From Pardosa pseudoannulata (taxonomy: Eukaryota > Arthropoda > Arachnida > Araneae > Lycosidae), in contig CM063502.1 in NCBI GenBank assembly GCA_032207245.1, forward strand, positions 133,935,073-133,999,072: DNA of 64,000 bases. The letters are read 5' to 3'. Below the pieces are notes generated by a model, which was not told the DNA's origin, did no database searches, and worked only from the letters and a program-made list of their open reading frames with translations. The position numbers and the translations under genes were made by a program. How positions within the stretch are numbered: position 1 is the first letter of the stretch; every line of letters starts with the position of its first letter. Of the stretch, positions 47,166 through 58,554 are shown piece by piece.

Positions 47166-48090
47166 ACTATGTGAATTGATACAATTAACTAACATTTACG
47201 ATACGAGCAATGAGCAGAGAACGGCGATCATTCATATTGTTATCCATTATCAAAATCGCATTTAACAACTGAATTAAATCTGCCTTCTACTAGTAGTTCC
47301 ATGCAAAACTGAAACAGAAAAGTACTAGTTAACATCAAAACAGGAAATCTAGAAGCAATGGACATGTAATGACGTTAAGCATATGGTTGACGTTAAATTA
47401 AAAATATTGATAAGTTGGTTATAGTAACAACATGATTGAAGAGAAAATATCGAAAAATCGAAAATATCGAAATAAACCGATTTTTTTTTTTTTTGTTCAG
47501 TTCCGGTTTTCGTTCCGCCCAAAATAACGGTTTTTCCGGTTTTCGGTTGAGTTCCGGATCGAAGTCCTGCTGAAATCTAATCGCTCTTTAGCTCAAAACA
47601 ATTTTATTTTTTGTATTTTCTTATTTGAACTAAAATATAATTCTGTCACTAACAAAAAATGTAATTTTATACAAATTTAGAAGATTTTATTATTTTTTTA
47701 ATTGTGAATCGATACAATTAACCAACATTCATAATACGAGCGGTGAGCAGAGAAGGGCAATTTTCATATTGTTATCCATTATCGAAATAGCATTTGAGAA
47801 CTGAATTAAATCTGCCTTCTGTAAATAGTTCCATGTGAAACTGAAACGGAAAAGTACTAGTTAACATCAAAACAGTAAATCTAGAAGCAATGGACGTTAT
47901 GGTTGACGTTAAGTTAAAAAATATTGATAAGTGGGTTATAGTAACAACATAACTGAAAAGATATCGAATCAAAATAAACTGGTATTTTTTTTTCGGTTCA
48001 GTTCCGGTTTTCGTTCCGCCCAAAATAACGGTTTTTCCGGTTTTCGGTTGAGTCCTGCCAAAATCTAATCGCTCTTTAGCTCAAAACAGC
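47166..48090 (+). repeat. Tandem unit of about 500 bp (GGTTTTCGTTCCGCC family)
   Basis: The undisturbed flank continues here. GAATTGATACAATTAACTAAC at 47174 recurs as GAATCGATACAATTAACCAAC at 47706, and TTCCGGTTTTCGTTCCGCCC at 47502 recurs at 48004. ACGGTTTTTCCGGTTTTCGG is characteristic and resembles a transposon end, but no terminal pair was proved. Minus frames with VLMLTSTF recur in every copy; I do not recognise them. Confidence 0.8.
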
Positions 48091-48849
48091 ATGATGTCAT
48101 AAAAAATTTGCCTAAGACTGCAAATTAATATACTGCCAACTGGCAGTAGAAGTTCAAGATTCATTACTAATTCCCCATGGTAGGGAAAGGATTAATTATT
48201 TGTGACTAGTAATTAGTTATAATTGTTGAAATGAAACCTAATTGAAATATATAAATTATTTTTTTAACAGCGAATTTTTTTCAATAAAATAAAACGGTTT
48301 TAAAGCTTAAATGGTCATAGGTTTCCTTGAGGTTAAGTTGAACTGAAGAGGTACAACCTTCTATTTTGCTACACGTGGACAAATGAAACTACAATATGAT
48401 TAAAAACTTATCTTTTAAAATTATTTTTTCCCTTTTTAAACATTGCAGTTGAAAAATTTACGACGATGTTAAAGCAGTTATATGAATTATTTTATCTTTT
48501 TTTTTTAAACTTTTGTTTATTCCCATTTATACTTCTTTCTAAAACCTATTGCTGACCCCTTTAAACAAAAAGAATAAAAAAAAATCAGATCAATTTGAAA
48601 CACCTGCGCAATCACTTTATATAACCCCATAATCACCTTTTTTTCTCATTTCTACGCATATTTCATCTCAAAGGTATACAACTGTCATTGGGTAAGTATT
48701 ATTATGTTTATTTTTCAGGAAGATGCGTACTGCAGATCGAATAAATCGCAGCGATTGCTTGTTATTGCGTAAATTTGTTACATTTTACCAATATATGATA
48801 AATATTTTTGGAACCTTTAATTAGAAAAGGTGATTTACACACTTTGTAA
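48091..48849. other. No recognised gene; possible 5' flank of the downstream gene model
   Basis: AT-rich. It includes a TATATAAC at about 48618 that could be a TATA-like element for the candidate leader exon, but this is weak. Confidence 0.3.
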
Positions 48850-49073
48850 GACGTGTGAGCTCATCGAACAGGATATTCATTGGAAGTTGTTTATATAAAC
48901 AAATTCTCAGTACTGGAACATTCTAGAACTTTTTGTGACTCACATATAGCCTCGTGTGTACCAAATCAAAAGCATTTGTACACGTACTTCAGTTTTTGCT
49001 CATCTTTTGGAGAGGAAGGTTGTGCCAGCAATCAGCTCCTCGCCATTGTGCATAGAGCGCTCGTTCCCTTGAG
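48850..49073 (+). other. Candidate untranslated first exon
   Basis: This patch is richer in GC than its surroundings and ends at a strong donor (CCCTTGAG|GTAAGT). A 65-codon frame crosses it (MEVVYINKFSVLEHSR) and continues past the donor, so coding is possible but not favoured. It could be the leader of the exon array downstream; the start exon with an acceptor is at 54423. No direct evidence links them. The start coordinate is a guess. Confidence 0.3.
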
Positions 49074-50158
49074 GTAAGTCCATTCGTAAAACATTGTGTA
49101 TTTTGACTAACTATTCAGGAAAATTTTATTTGTTGAAAGAATATTAGTCACTTACATCTATTTAAATTAATTTTGCTTTTTAATTTACACCAGTTAGAAA
49201 TACAATTTTAGCCAATTAATCCTAGAGCGTTATCTTGTCGAACAGTGTTACTACTGTTACGTCTGCATGAAACACAAACACACACACACAAAATAAATAA
49301 ATAAATAAAAATAAAGTAAGATAAGACAAGTAAAACATATTTTTAGCCGTTTTTGATCGATTTTAAAATTGATTATTCGCACATTAAAGTTATTGTCAGA
49401 ATTTAACAGTTTGTTATTTTAATTACAAAACGTCTTTGGCACGTAAGATTAGAGTCCCAAGGTTGATAAAGCATAGCTTGTAATAACATAAACTGTAATA
49501 AGGTATAGCACTATTGAGAAAATCATTTTCTTTTTTTAACATATTCTAGATAATTAAATTTTTCTGAACATTAATCGGGAAATCGTATTAAAATTTTCGC
49601 ACTCGTTGCAGTTATAATATTTTTACATGGCTATGTGACATACTGATTGATACTTACACATTAAATTGGATTTTCTCAATTTCATAATTTAAGAATTTGT
49701 CAGTGTTACCAAGAACTAAGCATGTTTCATCACCCCCCTTTTTACGCAATTGAAAATTATGAAGAATATTTGAGTTTTTTTTTTTTTTTTTTAATATTTT
49801 CAAACTTTGTTGTCAGTTTTGAATTTACACATAATTTTCTGTATATATTGTGGTTTTAAATTAAAGAAAAGTGTTTGAATTTATTTTGATTCAAATTATT
49901 CATCTATAGCATATGCTTTAATTATTTTACGATGAACGCAGAACTCATGCATTTTTATATATTTATACAGTTGCATACTTAGTCTTTCTTTAAAATAATA
50001 TTTTCGGGAGTATAAATTTTATTTTACAGTATATAATAAATAAGAGTACCTAATGCATATGAACTGTATAATAATTTCCTATTTCCGTAAGATTTAATTT
50101 ATAGAAATTAGAATCAGATCGGGACTTGTTTTCTCGTCCTCTTAAGATAAATAAAATT
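49074..50158. other. AT-rich intron-like stretch
   Basis: Contains a short (CA)n/(AAAT)n patch near 49275-49310 and a T run at 49775-49792. GTCGAACAGTGTTACTACTGTTAC near 49240 has a counterpart near 40360. No gene. Confidence 0.4.
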
Positions 50159-50560
50159 TCAGAACGGTATTTATTTGAAATGTATAATTGACAAAAAGTT
50201 TCGCTCCAGTCTCAGCTTTTGCATTTCAAAGTTTATCGAGTAGTATGACTTAGTTCCTCGATCTATTATTCTATATATAAAAAGAGTAAATATTCTCAAC
50301 GGCATTCGTTTTAAAGTGTATAATTGAAAAAAATTTTGCTTTAGTATCCGTTTTTGATCATTTTCAAATTTTGGTGAGCAATATAACTTAGTCCCCCGCA
50401 TTTATCAGGAATAAATTTTCTGAACGGCATTCATTTGAAAGTTGCAGATTGACTAAAAGTTTCACTTCGGACTCTGTTCTTGTATATTTTTAAATTTTTG
50501 GAGAGTTGTATGACTTAGGCCCCCGACTTAAACATGAATAGCTTTTCTGGATGGTATTCG
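50159..50560. repeat. Degenerate tandem repeat, three units of about 120-135 bp
   Basis: Units begin with variants of GAACGGYATTYATTTGAAA at about 50161, 50297 and 50414 and include AATTGAMWAAAAGTTTC, a CAAATTTT stretch and TATGACTTAGKCCCC. The 76-codon minus frame here is a repeat translation. Confidence 0.7.
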
Positions 50561-50640
50561 ATTGAACTCCGTTTGAACATTTATGAGTAATCTAAATTTC
50601 AGTTCGAAATCCTTTTCAATCTCCTTAGATTGTACAAGAT

Positions 50641-50681
<41 letters not shown>

Positions 50682-51566
50682 CTTATGTCGAATTTAAGTT
50701 TTGTATATTTCTTATATATTGGTTTTGTTTTTAAGCATATCTTATGACAATACTTTCATAGCTATAGAATTTTTGGGTCAATTTTGACAAAAAAAAAAAA
50801 AAAAAAAAATATTCAATGCATAGAATGCAAAGTTGAGCGCAGCAATTTTCAATATATTATTCAATTACTATTGTTGTGACAATTTATGTAAGCTCTCTCT
50901 TTCTATCCGTTACATTATTGTTACATAAAGATCAATAAAGTGTCTCAAATGTGGACAGTTCACTTATAAGAAATATTTTATTCAAATGTATAAAAAACGG
51001 GACATCTAACAGACTAATGAATTTACAAATTTTTAGCAACTTTCCTTCATTAATTAATCAGACGGCCAAAATTGTATTCTTGGATGTAATGTGAATATCC
51101 CATATATTTTGTCTCCGATATAAAATTTTACTTTAAGCAGTGAATGAATAACACACTATGCGATTTTCGGTTTCTATCAAATGAATATAAAAATTAAACA
51201 GATGTAATAAATATAGAATAAATACGTCTTTTCTGTATTTTATTTGAAAGTTAACAGAGATTTTCTGGACAGAATGATTGCATTAAACCTTTTTTATTTT
51301 TTAAAACCAGAATAATTCACTAAATTTATAATCCTTAGGGTTATAAAAACTTACCTATAAGCAGGTGTGCACCTAGCATTTTTTTCGAGAGGGGCTCAAC
51401 AAATTAAAGCCGACCAATTTCACAAAGTTCAACATGCAGTACTAAATTATAAGAAATAAAAAAGGTATAATTGTATTTCCACTTTAAATAATTATTTTAG
51501 TAACCATTTTTACATTGCGCTTATAGGGTTTAAGTGTATAAAAGGGCACTCAAACTAAGAATGCCA
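50561..51566. other. Homopolymer-rich stretch without gene
   Basis: T run of about 37 at 50641-50678 and A run of about 20 at 50790-50808. Otherwise AT-rich, nothing recognised. Confidence 0.45.
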
Positions 51567-51737
51567 AAAGATGGCGAATCGTAGAGCGCTGCTCTTTTGT
51601 ACCGGAGTTCGCGGGTTCGAGTCCTACTGTTTTCATGAATGTTAATAGCCGTTCGCAATCGGCTTTGAGTTGTAGGTCTCGGTCTCATTATCCCTCGTGT
51701 GTCGAAACAATAGACCGTAGCGCTCCAAACCCAACAA
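51567..51737 (+). mobile_element. SINE-1, plus strand
   Basis: Head GATGGCGAATCGTAGAGCGCTG, B box GGGTTCGAGTCC, then GCCGTTCGCAATCGGC, TCGGTCTCATTATCCCTCG and tail CCAAACCCAAC. The only near-complete plus-strand copy in the window and fairly diverged. Confidence 0.82.
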
Positions 51738-52776
51738 AATCTACTGCAATAAAATGATATTTGATCTACTGCAATAAAATGTAATTTAAAATATTAAAAA
51801 AATATGAATTAAAATTTAAATTTTTTAATTGCCAATTCATGTTAGCTTCAGTATTTCCATGAATATTTAACAAAACTAAAAAGACGTGCTTGCTCTACTG
51901 TCCTCTTCTTTTTCCATTCTTCGTAACGCTGAACATTTGCTTATGGGCTTAGGAGAAGCTCAAGCCCGCCAGCTCTGCGTGCGCGCCTGCAACACATAGA
52001 TAAATGATATACAAATACAGAAAAGGGTATATAAAGTAATAATTAAATAAATAATTATATTACTAATGTTCACAAAATAGGATTAAAATGCAACAAATGT
52101 AAATACACAATGGATTATTTTTTGACCAGAACATCTTAAGTGTATGCTAAATTGTAATAAAGTAAAAAAGTTAAACAAAAGATATTGTTTCAAATTTTGG
52201 CTCAAAATATCACTCTATCCTACTTCTGGCCTCTAAATAGTTTGTGTCTCAAAATGTTTAAAATACATAAAATTTAACACAGACTTTTATCCAAGTGTCA
52301 TTTAAGCATCTATAAGCAACAAATAGTATTTAAAAAGATTGACTATTTTTAAATATTTAATTAAAAGGTATTTTCGCTTTGTATCAACCTACTTAAAAAT
52401 TTAATGTTATAAGTAATGAATTTATATAAAATTAATTTACAATATATAAGTGAAAATATTAATAACTTTAACAGTTATTAATTATTAAAAGTAATTTTAA
52501 AAGTAACTTTATTGAAAATGTTCTATGCTCATCCTTTTGATGTATAATATATTAAATTAATTATTTTCTTCTGTTATATAATATTTTATTTATAGGATAT
52601 GTTTTAGTTCACTTACTCACAGCATAACACTTACTTATTATCGTAAGCATTTGTGGAAAATATGACAAGAAAATTATAGTAGTTAAAACATTCATTTTTC
52701 CTGTACCAAATTTCTATAATAGTTTTTTTTTTGAGAGGGTTAAAAATATTAACTAAATTTTTATTATACTATACAG
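51738..52776. other. No recognised gene
   Basis: AT-rich sequence with no convincing frame. It ends at the first hAT-like MITE. Confidence 0.4.
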
Positions 52777-53033
52777 CAGGGGTAACCAAATTATTTTGTA
52801 CACAGGCCAAATTTCCTAATTATTTTATAAAAGAGTGAGTTGGGGAGTAATATTTTGGGAGGGGAAATCAAACTATAACTAGTTACATATTTATGTATAT
52901 GAAAAAGGTACGATCTAGTATATTCATATTCAATAAAATTATTTAAAAATAATATCAGGTACAATAAAATATTTTACAATAATATTTATTTTTTTTATCC
53001 AAACAATTATTCGCAGGCTGCTTGAAATGGTCT
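52777..53033 (+). mobile_element. hAT-type MITE, truncated copy
   Basis: Begins CAGGGGTAACCAAATT and matches the copy at 53091-53401 until GGTCT, where it lacks the last 45 bp. The 40 bp before it (GTTAAAAATATTAACTAAA) are repeated before the second copy, so the pair arose by tandem duplication of flank plus element. Confidence 0.78.
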
Positions 53034-53090
53034 CTGACAGATTTTTAATAGTGTTAAAAATATTAACTAAATTTTTATTACACTCTACAG

Positions 53091-53401
53091 CAGGGGTAAC
53101 CAAATTATTTTGTGCACACGCCAAATTTCCTAATTATTTTATAAAAGAGTGAGTTGGAGGGTAATATTTTTTGGGGGAAAATCAAACTATAATCATATAA
53201 ATAATTTCATATAAATAAATAGTTACATATTTATTTATATGAAAAAGGTACGATATAGTATATTTATGTTCAGTAAAATTATTTAAAAGTAATATCAGTT
53301 CCAATAAAATATTTTATAATAATATTTAATTATTTTTTATCCAAACAATTATTCGCAGGCCGCTTGAAACGGTCTAGGGGGCCGCATTATAGTAACCCCT
53401 G
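53091..53401 (+). mobile_element. hAT-type MITE, complete copy
   Basis: 311 bp with inverted ends CAGGGGTAAC and AGTAACCCCTG, flanked by CTCTACAG (53083-53090) and CTCTACAA (53402-53409), an 8-bp target duplication with one change. There is no coding region. Confidence 0.88.
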
Positions 53402-53644
53402 CTCTACAAAGTAAACAATCAATAAAATTTTAAGGTATATAACAGTAGAACTGCACCTCGGGCACTTCAAATGTTCATAAAATTCGAATTTTTTTTTACA
53501 TTAGTTATTAAAATAATAATTAAATTTTTTGTTATATAATATTTAAATGCATTAAAAGGGGGTGGATACTAAAAACACCCCAAATGTTTGGGAAAAAATT
53601 GCGCATTATAAACGTGTAAATATGGTACTCGTTTTAAATGAACT
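53402..53644. other. No gene
   Basis: Spacer between the MITE pair and the tandem block. Confidence 0.4.
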
Positions 53645-54410
53645 GAGTATTTTTATAATTAAGAAAAAATGCGACTTATTTTAATGGCTGTGCAAATAAC
53701 CATCTTCTTTTCAGCAAAATGATTGATATGAGATTTTGTTTACGACTGTCTCATTTTTTTCCTCCAGTAAGCGTAGCATTTTATAATTTCATAGCTTTTT
53801 AAGTAAAAGTCATACCAAAATATTAAATCAACAGCTTAACGATTAGTATTTTTACTGAGTATTTTTATAATTAAGAAAAAATGCGAATTATTTTAATGGC
53901 TGTGCAAATAACTATTTTCTTTTTAGCAAAATGATTGATATGAGATTTTGTTTACGACTGTCTCATTTTTTTCCTCCAGTAAGCGTAGCATTTTATAATT
54001 CCATAGCTTTTTAAGTAAAAGTCATACCAAAATATTACGTCAACAGCTTAATGATTACATTCTTAATTTTAAAAATGAGCTATCTAAAGATGAAAATTAC
54101 TGTTTAACATAATTTTATTTATAACAACTAACTGTCAGCAAATTATTATTTTAATGGCTGTGCAAATAACCATCTTCTTTTTAGCAAAATGATTGATATG
54201 AGATTTTGTTTACGACTGTCTCATTTTTTTTCCTTCAGCAAGCGTAGCATTTTATAATTCCATAGCTTTTTAAGTAAAAGTCATACCAAAATATCAAATC
54301 ATCTTAACGATTACATTCTTAATTTTAAAAATGAGCTATCTAAAGAAGAAAATTATTGTTTAACATAATTTTATTTATAACAACTAACTGCCAGCAACAA
54401 ATAAATATGT
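53645..54410. repeat. Tandem repeat, three units of 213-285 bp
   Basis: ATTTTAATGGCTGTGCAAATAA recurs at about 53679, 53892 and 54147, each followed by AAAATGATTGATATGAGATT, ACGACTGTCTCATTTTTTTCC and CCATAGCTTTTTAAGTAAAAG. Units 2 and 3 share an extra 3' segment (GAGCTATCTAAAGA, ACAACTAACTG) absent from unit 1. Confidence 0.85.
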
Positions 54411-54422
54411 AATTTTCTTTAG

Positions 54423-54523
54423 GAGACATTTGTGTTTGAAGAGGACACTATAGTCCTGGAGGAAGGAGTGTAAGGAATCAGATAGTGATCCTTTCTATAA
54501 TAGAGGATATGTCGAAAAGAAAG
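54423..54523 (+). CDS. Candidate start exon of the repeat-module gene
   Basis: A good acceptor (AATTTTCTTTAG) precedes the exon and a good donor follows (AAAG|GTAAGA). The first ATG without an in-frame stop, at 54509-54511, gives M-S-K-R-K and ends in phase 0, which is the phase needed by the first array exon at 57119. Upstream of this ATG all frames contain stops, so this would be 5' untranslated sequence plus five codons. The link to the array is inferred from phase and direction only. The initiation context (GGATATGT) is unremarkable. Confidence 0.45.
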
Positions 54524-54646
54524 GTAAGACTGTTCCATTCTTGTCATTACTCCTAATTACCAGGTCGAAGAACAATTTTTAAATTTTTTGGGCAAGTTAT
54601 ATCTCAAATTATCAACTGAATGTTTATAAGTTTTTATTAAATATAT

Positions 54647-55058
54647 AAGAATTACTTGACTTCTGAAAAATGTTTTTGAATACGCAACAATTAATCAAAC
54701 ATTAGTGAAATTTCATGAAAGCTAGGTACCACTATTTAAAGTTAAAATCAAGAATTACTTGGCTTCTGAAAAATGTTTTTGAATACGCAACCATTAATCA
54801 AACATTAGTGAAATTTCATGAAAGCTAGGTACCACTATTTAAAGTTAAAATCAAGAATTACTTGGCTTCTGAAAAATGTTTTTGAATACGCAACCATTAA
54901 TCAGACATTAGTGAAATTTCATGAAAACTAGGTACCACTATTTAAAGTTAAAATCAAGAATTACTTGGCTTCTGAAAAATGTTTTTGAATACGCAACCAT
55001 TAATCAGACATTAGAGAAATTTCATGAAAACTAGGTACCACTATTTAAAGTTAAAATT
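54647..55058 (+). repeat. Four perfect-period 103-bp tandem repeats
   Basis: Units start AAGAATTACTTGGCTTCTGA at 54647, 54750, 54853 and 54956, exactly 103 bp apart, and differ by only a few bases. They contain GAATACGCAACCATTAATCA and AGCTAGGTACCACTATTTAA. Very recent local amplification. Confidence 0.95.
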
Positions 55059-55240
55059 TAGAAGATACACTTGCGTGCAGGATTATAACTGTACTATGAA
55101 TTGTGAATGCGAAATATCAAATAAAAAGTATTTTTTAAAGTGCCGGCTGATGAAAAAGTATTGCAGCGAAAGCACATTGCCAGTGGATGTTCAAGAAAGG
55201 AGCAGAAAATACAATAAAATTACGGTTACCAAAATCACCA
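55059..55240 (+). pseudogene. Possible decayed nuclear-receptor second zinc finger
   Basis: After an acceptor-like AAAATTTAG the frame reads RYTCVQDYNC, then a variable stretch, FLKCRLMKKYC, and LPVDVQERSRKYNK. In nuclear receptors the second finger has YxCxxxxxC, a basic loop, CxxCRxxKC and a following xxVQxER segment. Here the first pair has the right spacing (C-x5-C), but the later cysteines are displaced and one C is K, so it would not fold normally. No first finger was found upstream. The resemblance is by eye and could be chance. Confidence 0.3.
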
Positions 55241-55290
55241 CATTTAAAAAAAATGCACAGTTTAAAGTTAGAAAAAAAAAAAACAGTTAA

Positions 55291-55823
55291 ACCAACCGTA
55301 ACAGGTCCCTTAGCGTCCGTGGCAAAAAACTGGTCTGCGCCCCTACCACCTAATATAGTTAGAAAATATATAAATGGTTTTTTTTTCTATATTATATATT
55401 TAGAATGAACTCAAAATATTTTGTTAATTCTTGAAATGTTTCTAGTATATTAATTTTAAATTTTTTCTTCTATATTTATTTTATTAATACTTAAAAATAT
55501 TTTCGAACACTCTAGGGGGTATTATTTTGCTGATAAACTGAATAGTTTATTCGAGGGGAATATTTTTTAATTTTTACGTTGAATTTTCTTAAAAAATTGA
55601 TGATTTTCTAAATTTAAATTTAGTTTTAATTAATAGCTTTAATAATTTCAAAATTTAAAATGAATACCGGGATTTATATAAAGGCATATTAAGAGTGTTT
55701 GGTAGACATTTTGTAAGAATCTGTAACAAGTTTAGTCTCTAGGAGCATTTTAAAAATAAGAAATTTCATAAAAAAGTAATTTTTAAACACATTGGATTTT
55801 TAAAAAATCTGATTCTATAACAA

Positions 55824-55854
<31 letters not shown>

Positions 55855-55980
55855 CTTTTTTTTTTACTTCTACTTGGGGCGAATCGTCTTCTTTCGGACC
55901 CCGTCCTCACGATGCGGCTCCCCTATGACTGATGCTCCCGTGGCAAATGCCACTTTTGCCACGCCCTATTTACGGCCCTG
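55291..55980 (-). mobile_element. hAT-like element, inverted relative
   Basis: Reverse-oriented relative of 44869-45876: ends TACGGCCCTG (high side, 55971-55980) and a decayed ACCAACCGTAA (low side). Internally it has the same GTGGCAAAAAACTGGTCTGC, GGGGTATTATTTTGCTGAT and ACCCCGTCCTCA segments. It lacks the long (TA)n tract and the nested MITE, which shows that both were added later in the other copy. A 28-base A run lies at about 55820-55847. Target repeats are not clear. Confidence 0.8.
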
Positions 55981-56025
55981 ATAACAGGCCTAAAAACATT
56001 GTGATATCCGTACACCATCACTTAA

Positions 56026-56200
56026 GTTGGTTCGATTTATAGCGCTACGATCTACTGTTTTGCTCACGAGGGCTAATGAGATCCGGACATACAGCTTAAA
56101 GTCGATTCCGAACGGCTACGAACATCCATGCCAGCAGCGGGATTCGAACCCGCAAACTCCGACACTGAAGAGTAGCACTACCATTCGGTCATCGTTTAGT
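56026..56200 (-). mobile_element. SINE-1 copy
   Basis: Minus-strand copy with B box GCGGGTTCGAATCCCGC and body GCCGTTCGGAATCGAC. The tail is decayed to ATAAATCGAACCAAC. It lies inside the presumed intron between the start exon and the array. Confidence 0.82.
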
Positions 56201-56480
56201 CACTTGCGTAGGAGATGTTGCATTTGGGAATAGGAATAGTACTCGCTCATTTTGTATGGGCTGCTACATCGGTTGATACTTTACGGCACCGAATGACAGA
56301 AAAAAAAAAAAGAAACTGAACAAATCATGTAATAGAGGCAAGTAAAAAACGTTCAGATAAAAAAAAAATCCTTTTACGGTTGGTAACAATAATAAAGTTT
56401 CTCCATATACGCCGCTCAAGTTAAATTTCAACACATATAAACCTCGGTTTATTTGCAGAAACTACGGTATGCAACATGCT

Positions 56481-56490
<10 letters not shown>

Positions 56491-56571
<81 letters not shown>
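56491..56571. repeat. (TA)n(TG)n compound microsatellite
   Basis: About 46 bp of TA repeats followed by 35 bp of TG repeats. It occupies the position where later array introns carry their TA tract. Confidence 0.95.
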
Positions 56572-56578
<7 letters not shown>

Positions 56579-56726
56579 CATGTATAATGTTCTGCATCCT
56601 GCTTTACAATTCAAATAATCTTTTACAATTAATAAAAGAATTAATTATTCAGTTTTAAACTCAGTGAAAAAAATTGTTAAAAACAACTCATCGCTCTATA
56701 CATAAGAATCTATAAATAAATATGAT

Positions 56727-56835
56727 GCTAATATTAGAGAGATTCAACAAATAGGTGAAGGATTGTAATGCAAAAATAGAGTTAGTAGACCACATAGAAT
56801 CATCCAGTTTTTGCTTTTGTGCAGAATATGAAACT
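56727..56835 (+). pseudogene. Decayed array exon (unit -1)
   Basis: GCTAATATTAGAGAGATTCAACAAATAGGTGAAGG aligns base for base with the start of the exon at 61617 (GCTGGCATTGAAGATGATCG...), giving A-N-I-R-E-I-Q-Q-I-G-E-G-L before a stop codon. The AG expected just before it is absent and no donor is evident. Intron-type sequence of the array (ATGCTGCATCCTGCTTTAC-like) lies upstream, so this is an inactivated repeat unit. Confidence 0.55.
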
Positions 56836-56853
56836 ACATTTTTGAATACACAC

Positions 56854-56857
<4 letters not shown>

Positions 56858-56946
<89 letters not shown>
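56858..56946. repeat. (TA)n microsatellite in array intron
   Basis: About 89 bp of uninterrupted TA repeats within the intron before the first open array exon. Confidence 0.95.
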
Positions 56947-56948
<2 letters not shown>

Positions 56949-57118
56949 TAATATCTATTTTTTAAATGATGTATCCTCTTTTATAATTCAAATTGTAAAT
57001 CATTAAAGATTGAAATTAAGATAATTAAAGTTAATAGCAAAGCTATTTCTTCAGTTTTAAGCTAAATAAATAAAATTTTATAAATTATTAACTAACTCTA
57101 TTTAAATATTATATATAG

Positions 57119-57250
57119 ATACAAGCAGATAGAGTGGAAGAAACTCCACATACAGAAGAAGATTTGGATTCCAAAACAGTTAAGGAATCCAGCACTGTTG
57201 CATCTATGTTATCTGATACAGATAACTTGGAAAAGCTACTAAAAGCAATG
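57119..57250 (+). CDS. Array exon 1 (44 codons)
   Basis: Bounded by ATTATATATAG and GTAAAAG, phase 0 at both ends. The peptide starts IQADRVEETPHTEEDLDSK and ends LEKLLKAM. It is the most diverged open module, sharing the xHTEE(D/E)L core and the terminal M with the others, and is acidic. It would follow M-S-K-R-K of the candidate start exon. The next open exon is 1.3 kb away, about two unit lengths, with a dead unit in between. Confidence 0.7.
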
Positions 57251-57770
57251 GTAAAAGAAACTCAAAAACTAAGAGAATTTAATTTAAATGGCAAATTTTA
57301 AAAAGTCACCTAAAACTTTGAAGCATCTAAAACTTTGCAGCTTCTTTTGAACTTAACTCAAATTTATTCAGAATGAGTAATATAGATCTATCAATGAAAA
57401 TATCAACGACAGATTATAAAAAAAAGAAACTACAAGCTAAAGAAACCAAACAGATTGATTTTTTAATCTGCAAAAATAGTTATTGTTTTTGAAGAAGTAA
57501 AAATTTCCAGACTTCTGTTTCTGTGCTAAATATGAAACTATATTTTTTTTAGATACACACACACATACATATAAATATATACTTTAAATATCTATCTACC
57601 TATCTACATGTAAAATGCTGCATCCTGTTTTATATATATCAAATCATGAATTATTAAAGATTCAGATTCAAAGGCATACACTTAGCAACAAAGTTAATTG
57701 TTCAGCTTTAAATTAAGTGAATAAAGTGTTAAAAATTATTTACATGCACATATATATAGAGAGATAGACA

Positions 57771-57876
57771 GCTGGCATCAGAGAGACTCCAAATTAAAAA
57801 AAATATTTAACATATGAGTTAGGACATTGTGCATTGAATAATTTGAAACTGGGAACTTGAAGAAGCCACCAAAATG
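57771..57876 (+). pseudogene. Decayed array exon between exons 1 and 2
   Basis: GCTGGCATCAGAGAGACTCC, with a TATATATAGAGAGATAGACAG run before it, ends CCACCAAAATG at the place of the usual donor, which has become AATAGT. It is 106 nt (not a multiple of three) and has early stop codons. The surrounding intron sequence matches the array units. It explains the double spacing between open exons 1 and 2. Confidence 0.6.
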
Positions 57877-58203
57877 AATAGTTAGACAAACTCAAATATT
57901 AAACTACATAATTTGTATAGAAAATTTTCAAAAATTAAAAAAACTTTTGAAGCTTGTTATATATGTTAGTAGCACTAGGAGTATGTTAGGAGCATTATTT
58001 ATATTGAAAGATACAGAATCATGGATAAGAATATCAAAGAGAAATTACTAAAAGAAAGAAACTCTGAGACGAAGGAACCCCAAATGATTAATTTTTAATT
58101 TGTACCATGAATCTTTATTGTTCCTGAAATGTTTAAAACAAATCTAAAGACATATGTTTCTACATAGACTATATATCTATATTTTTATTGATATACCTCT
58201 TAA

Positions 58204-58235
<32 letters not shown>

Positions 58236-58437
58236 CTTTATTTTAATATCTATCTCTTCATAGTAAATGCTGTAAGCTGGTTGATAATTCAAACCATAAA
58301 TCATTGAGATCAAATTCAAAGAATTAATTGTTTGTTAATAACATCATTATTTATTCAACTCTAAATTAGATGAATAAAATGTTAAAAATGGTTTAGTAAT
58401 GCTATTTACAAATATTCTATATATTATATATATATAG

Positions 58438-58554
58438 GTTGCTAGCATGGGAGAGAATATACATACCAAGGATGAATTACAGAACAAGAGTGTTGGTGAA
58501 TCGCACACCAAATCCTCTGACACTCAGATATTGAGAGAACCATCAAACATAATG
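58438..58554 (+). CDS. Array exon 2 (39 codons)
   Basis: Acceptor TATATATAG, donor AATG|GTAAGA, phase 0/0. The peptide starts VASMGENIHTKDELQNKSVG and ends with REPSNIM. It shows the full module layout: a short V-A-S head, HTxxEL core, NKSVGESH, KSS, and the EPxxxM end. Confidence 0.82.
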
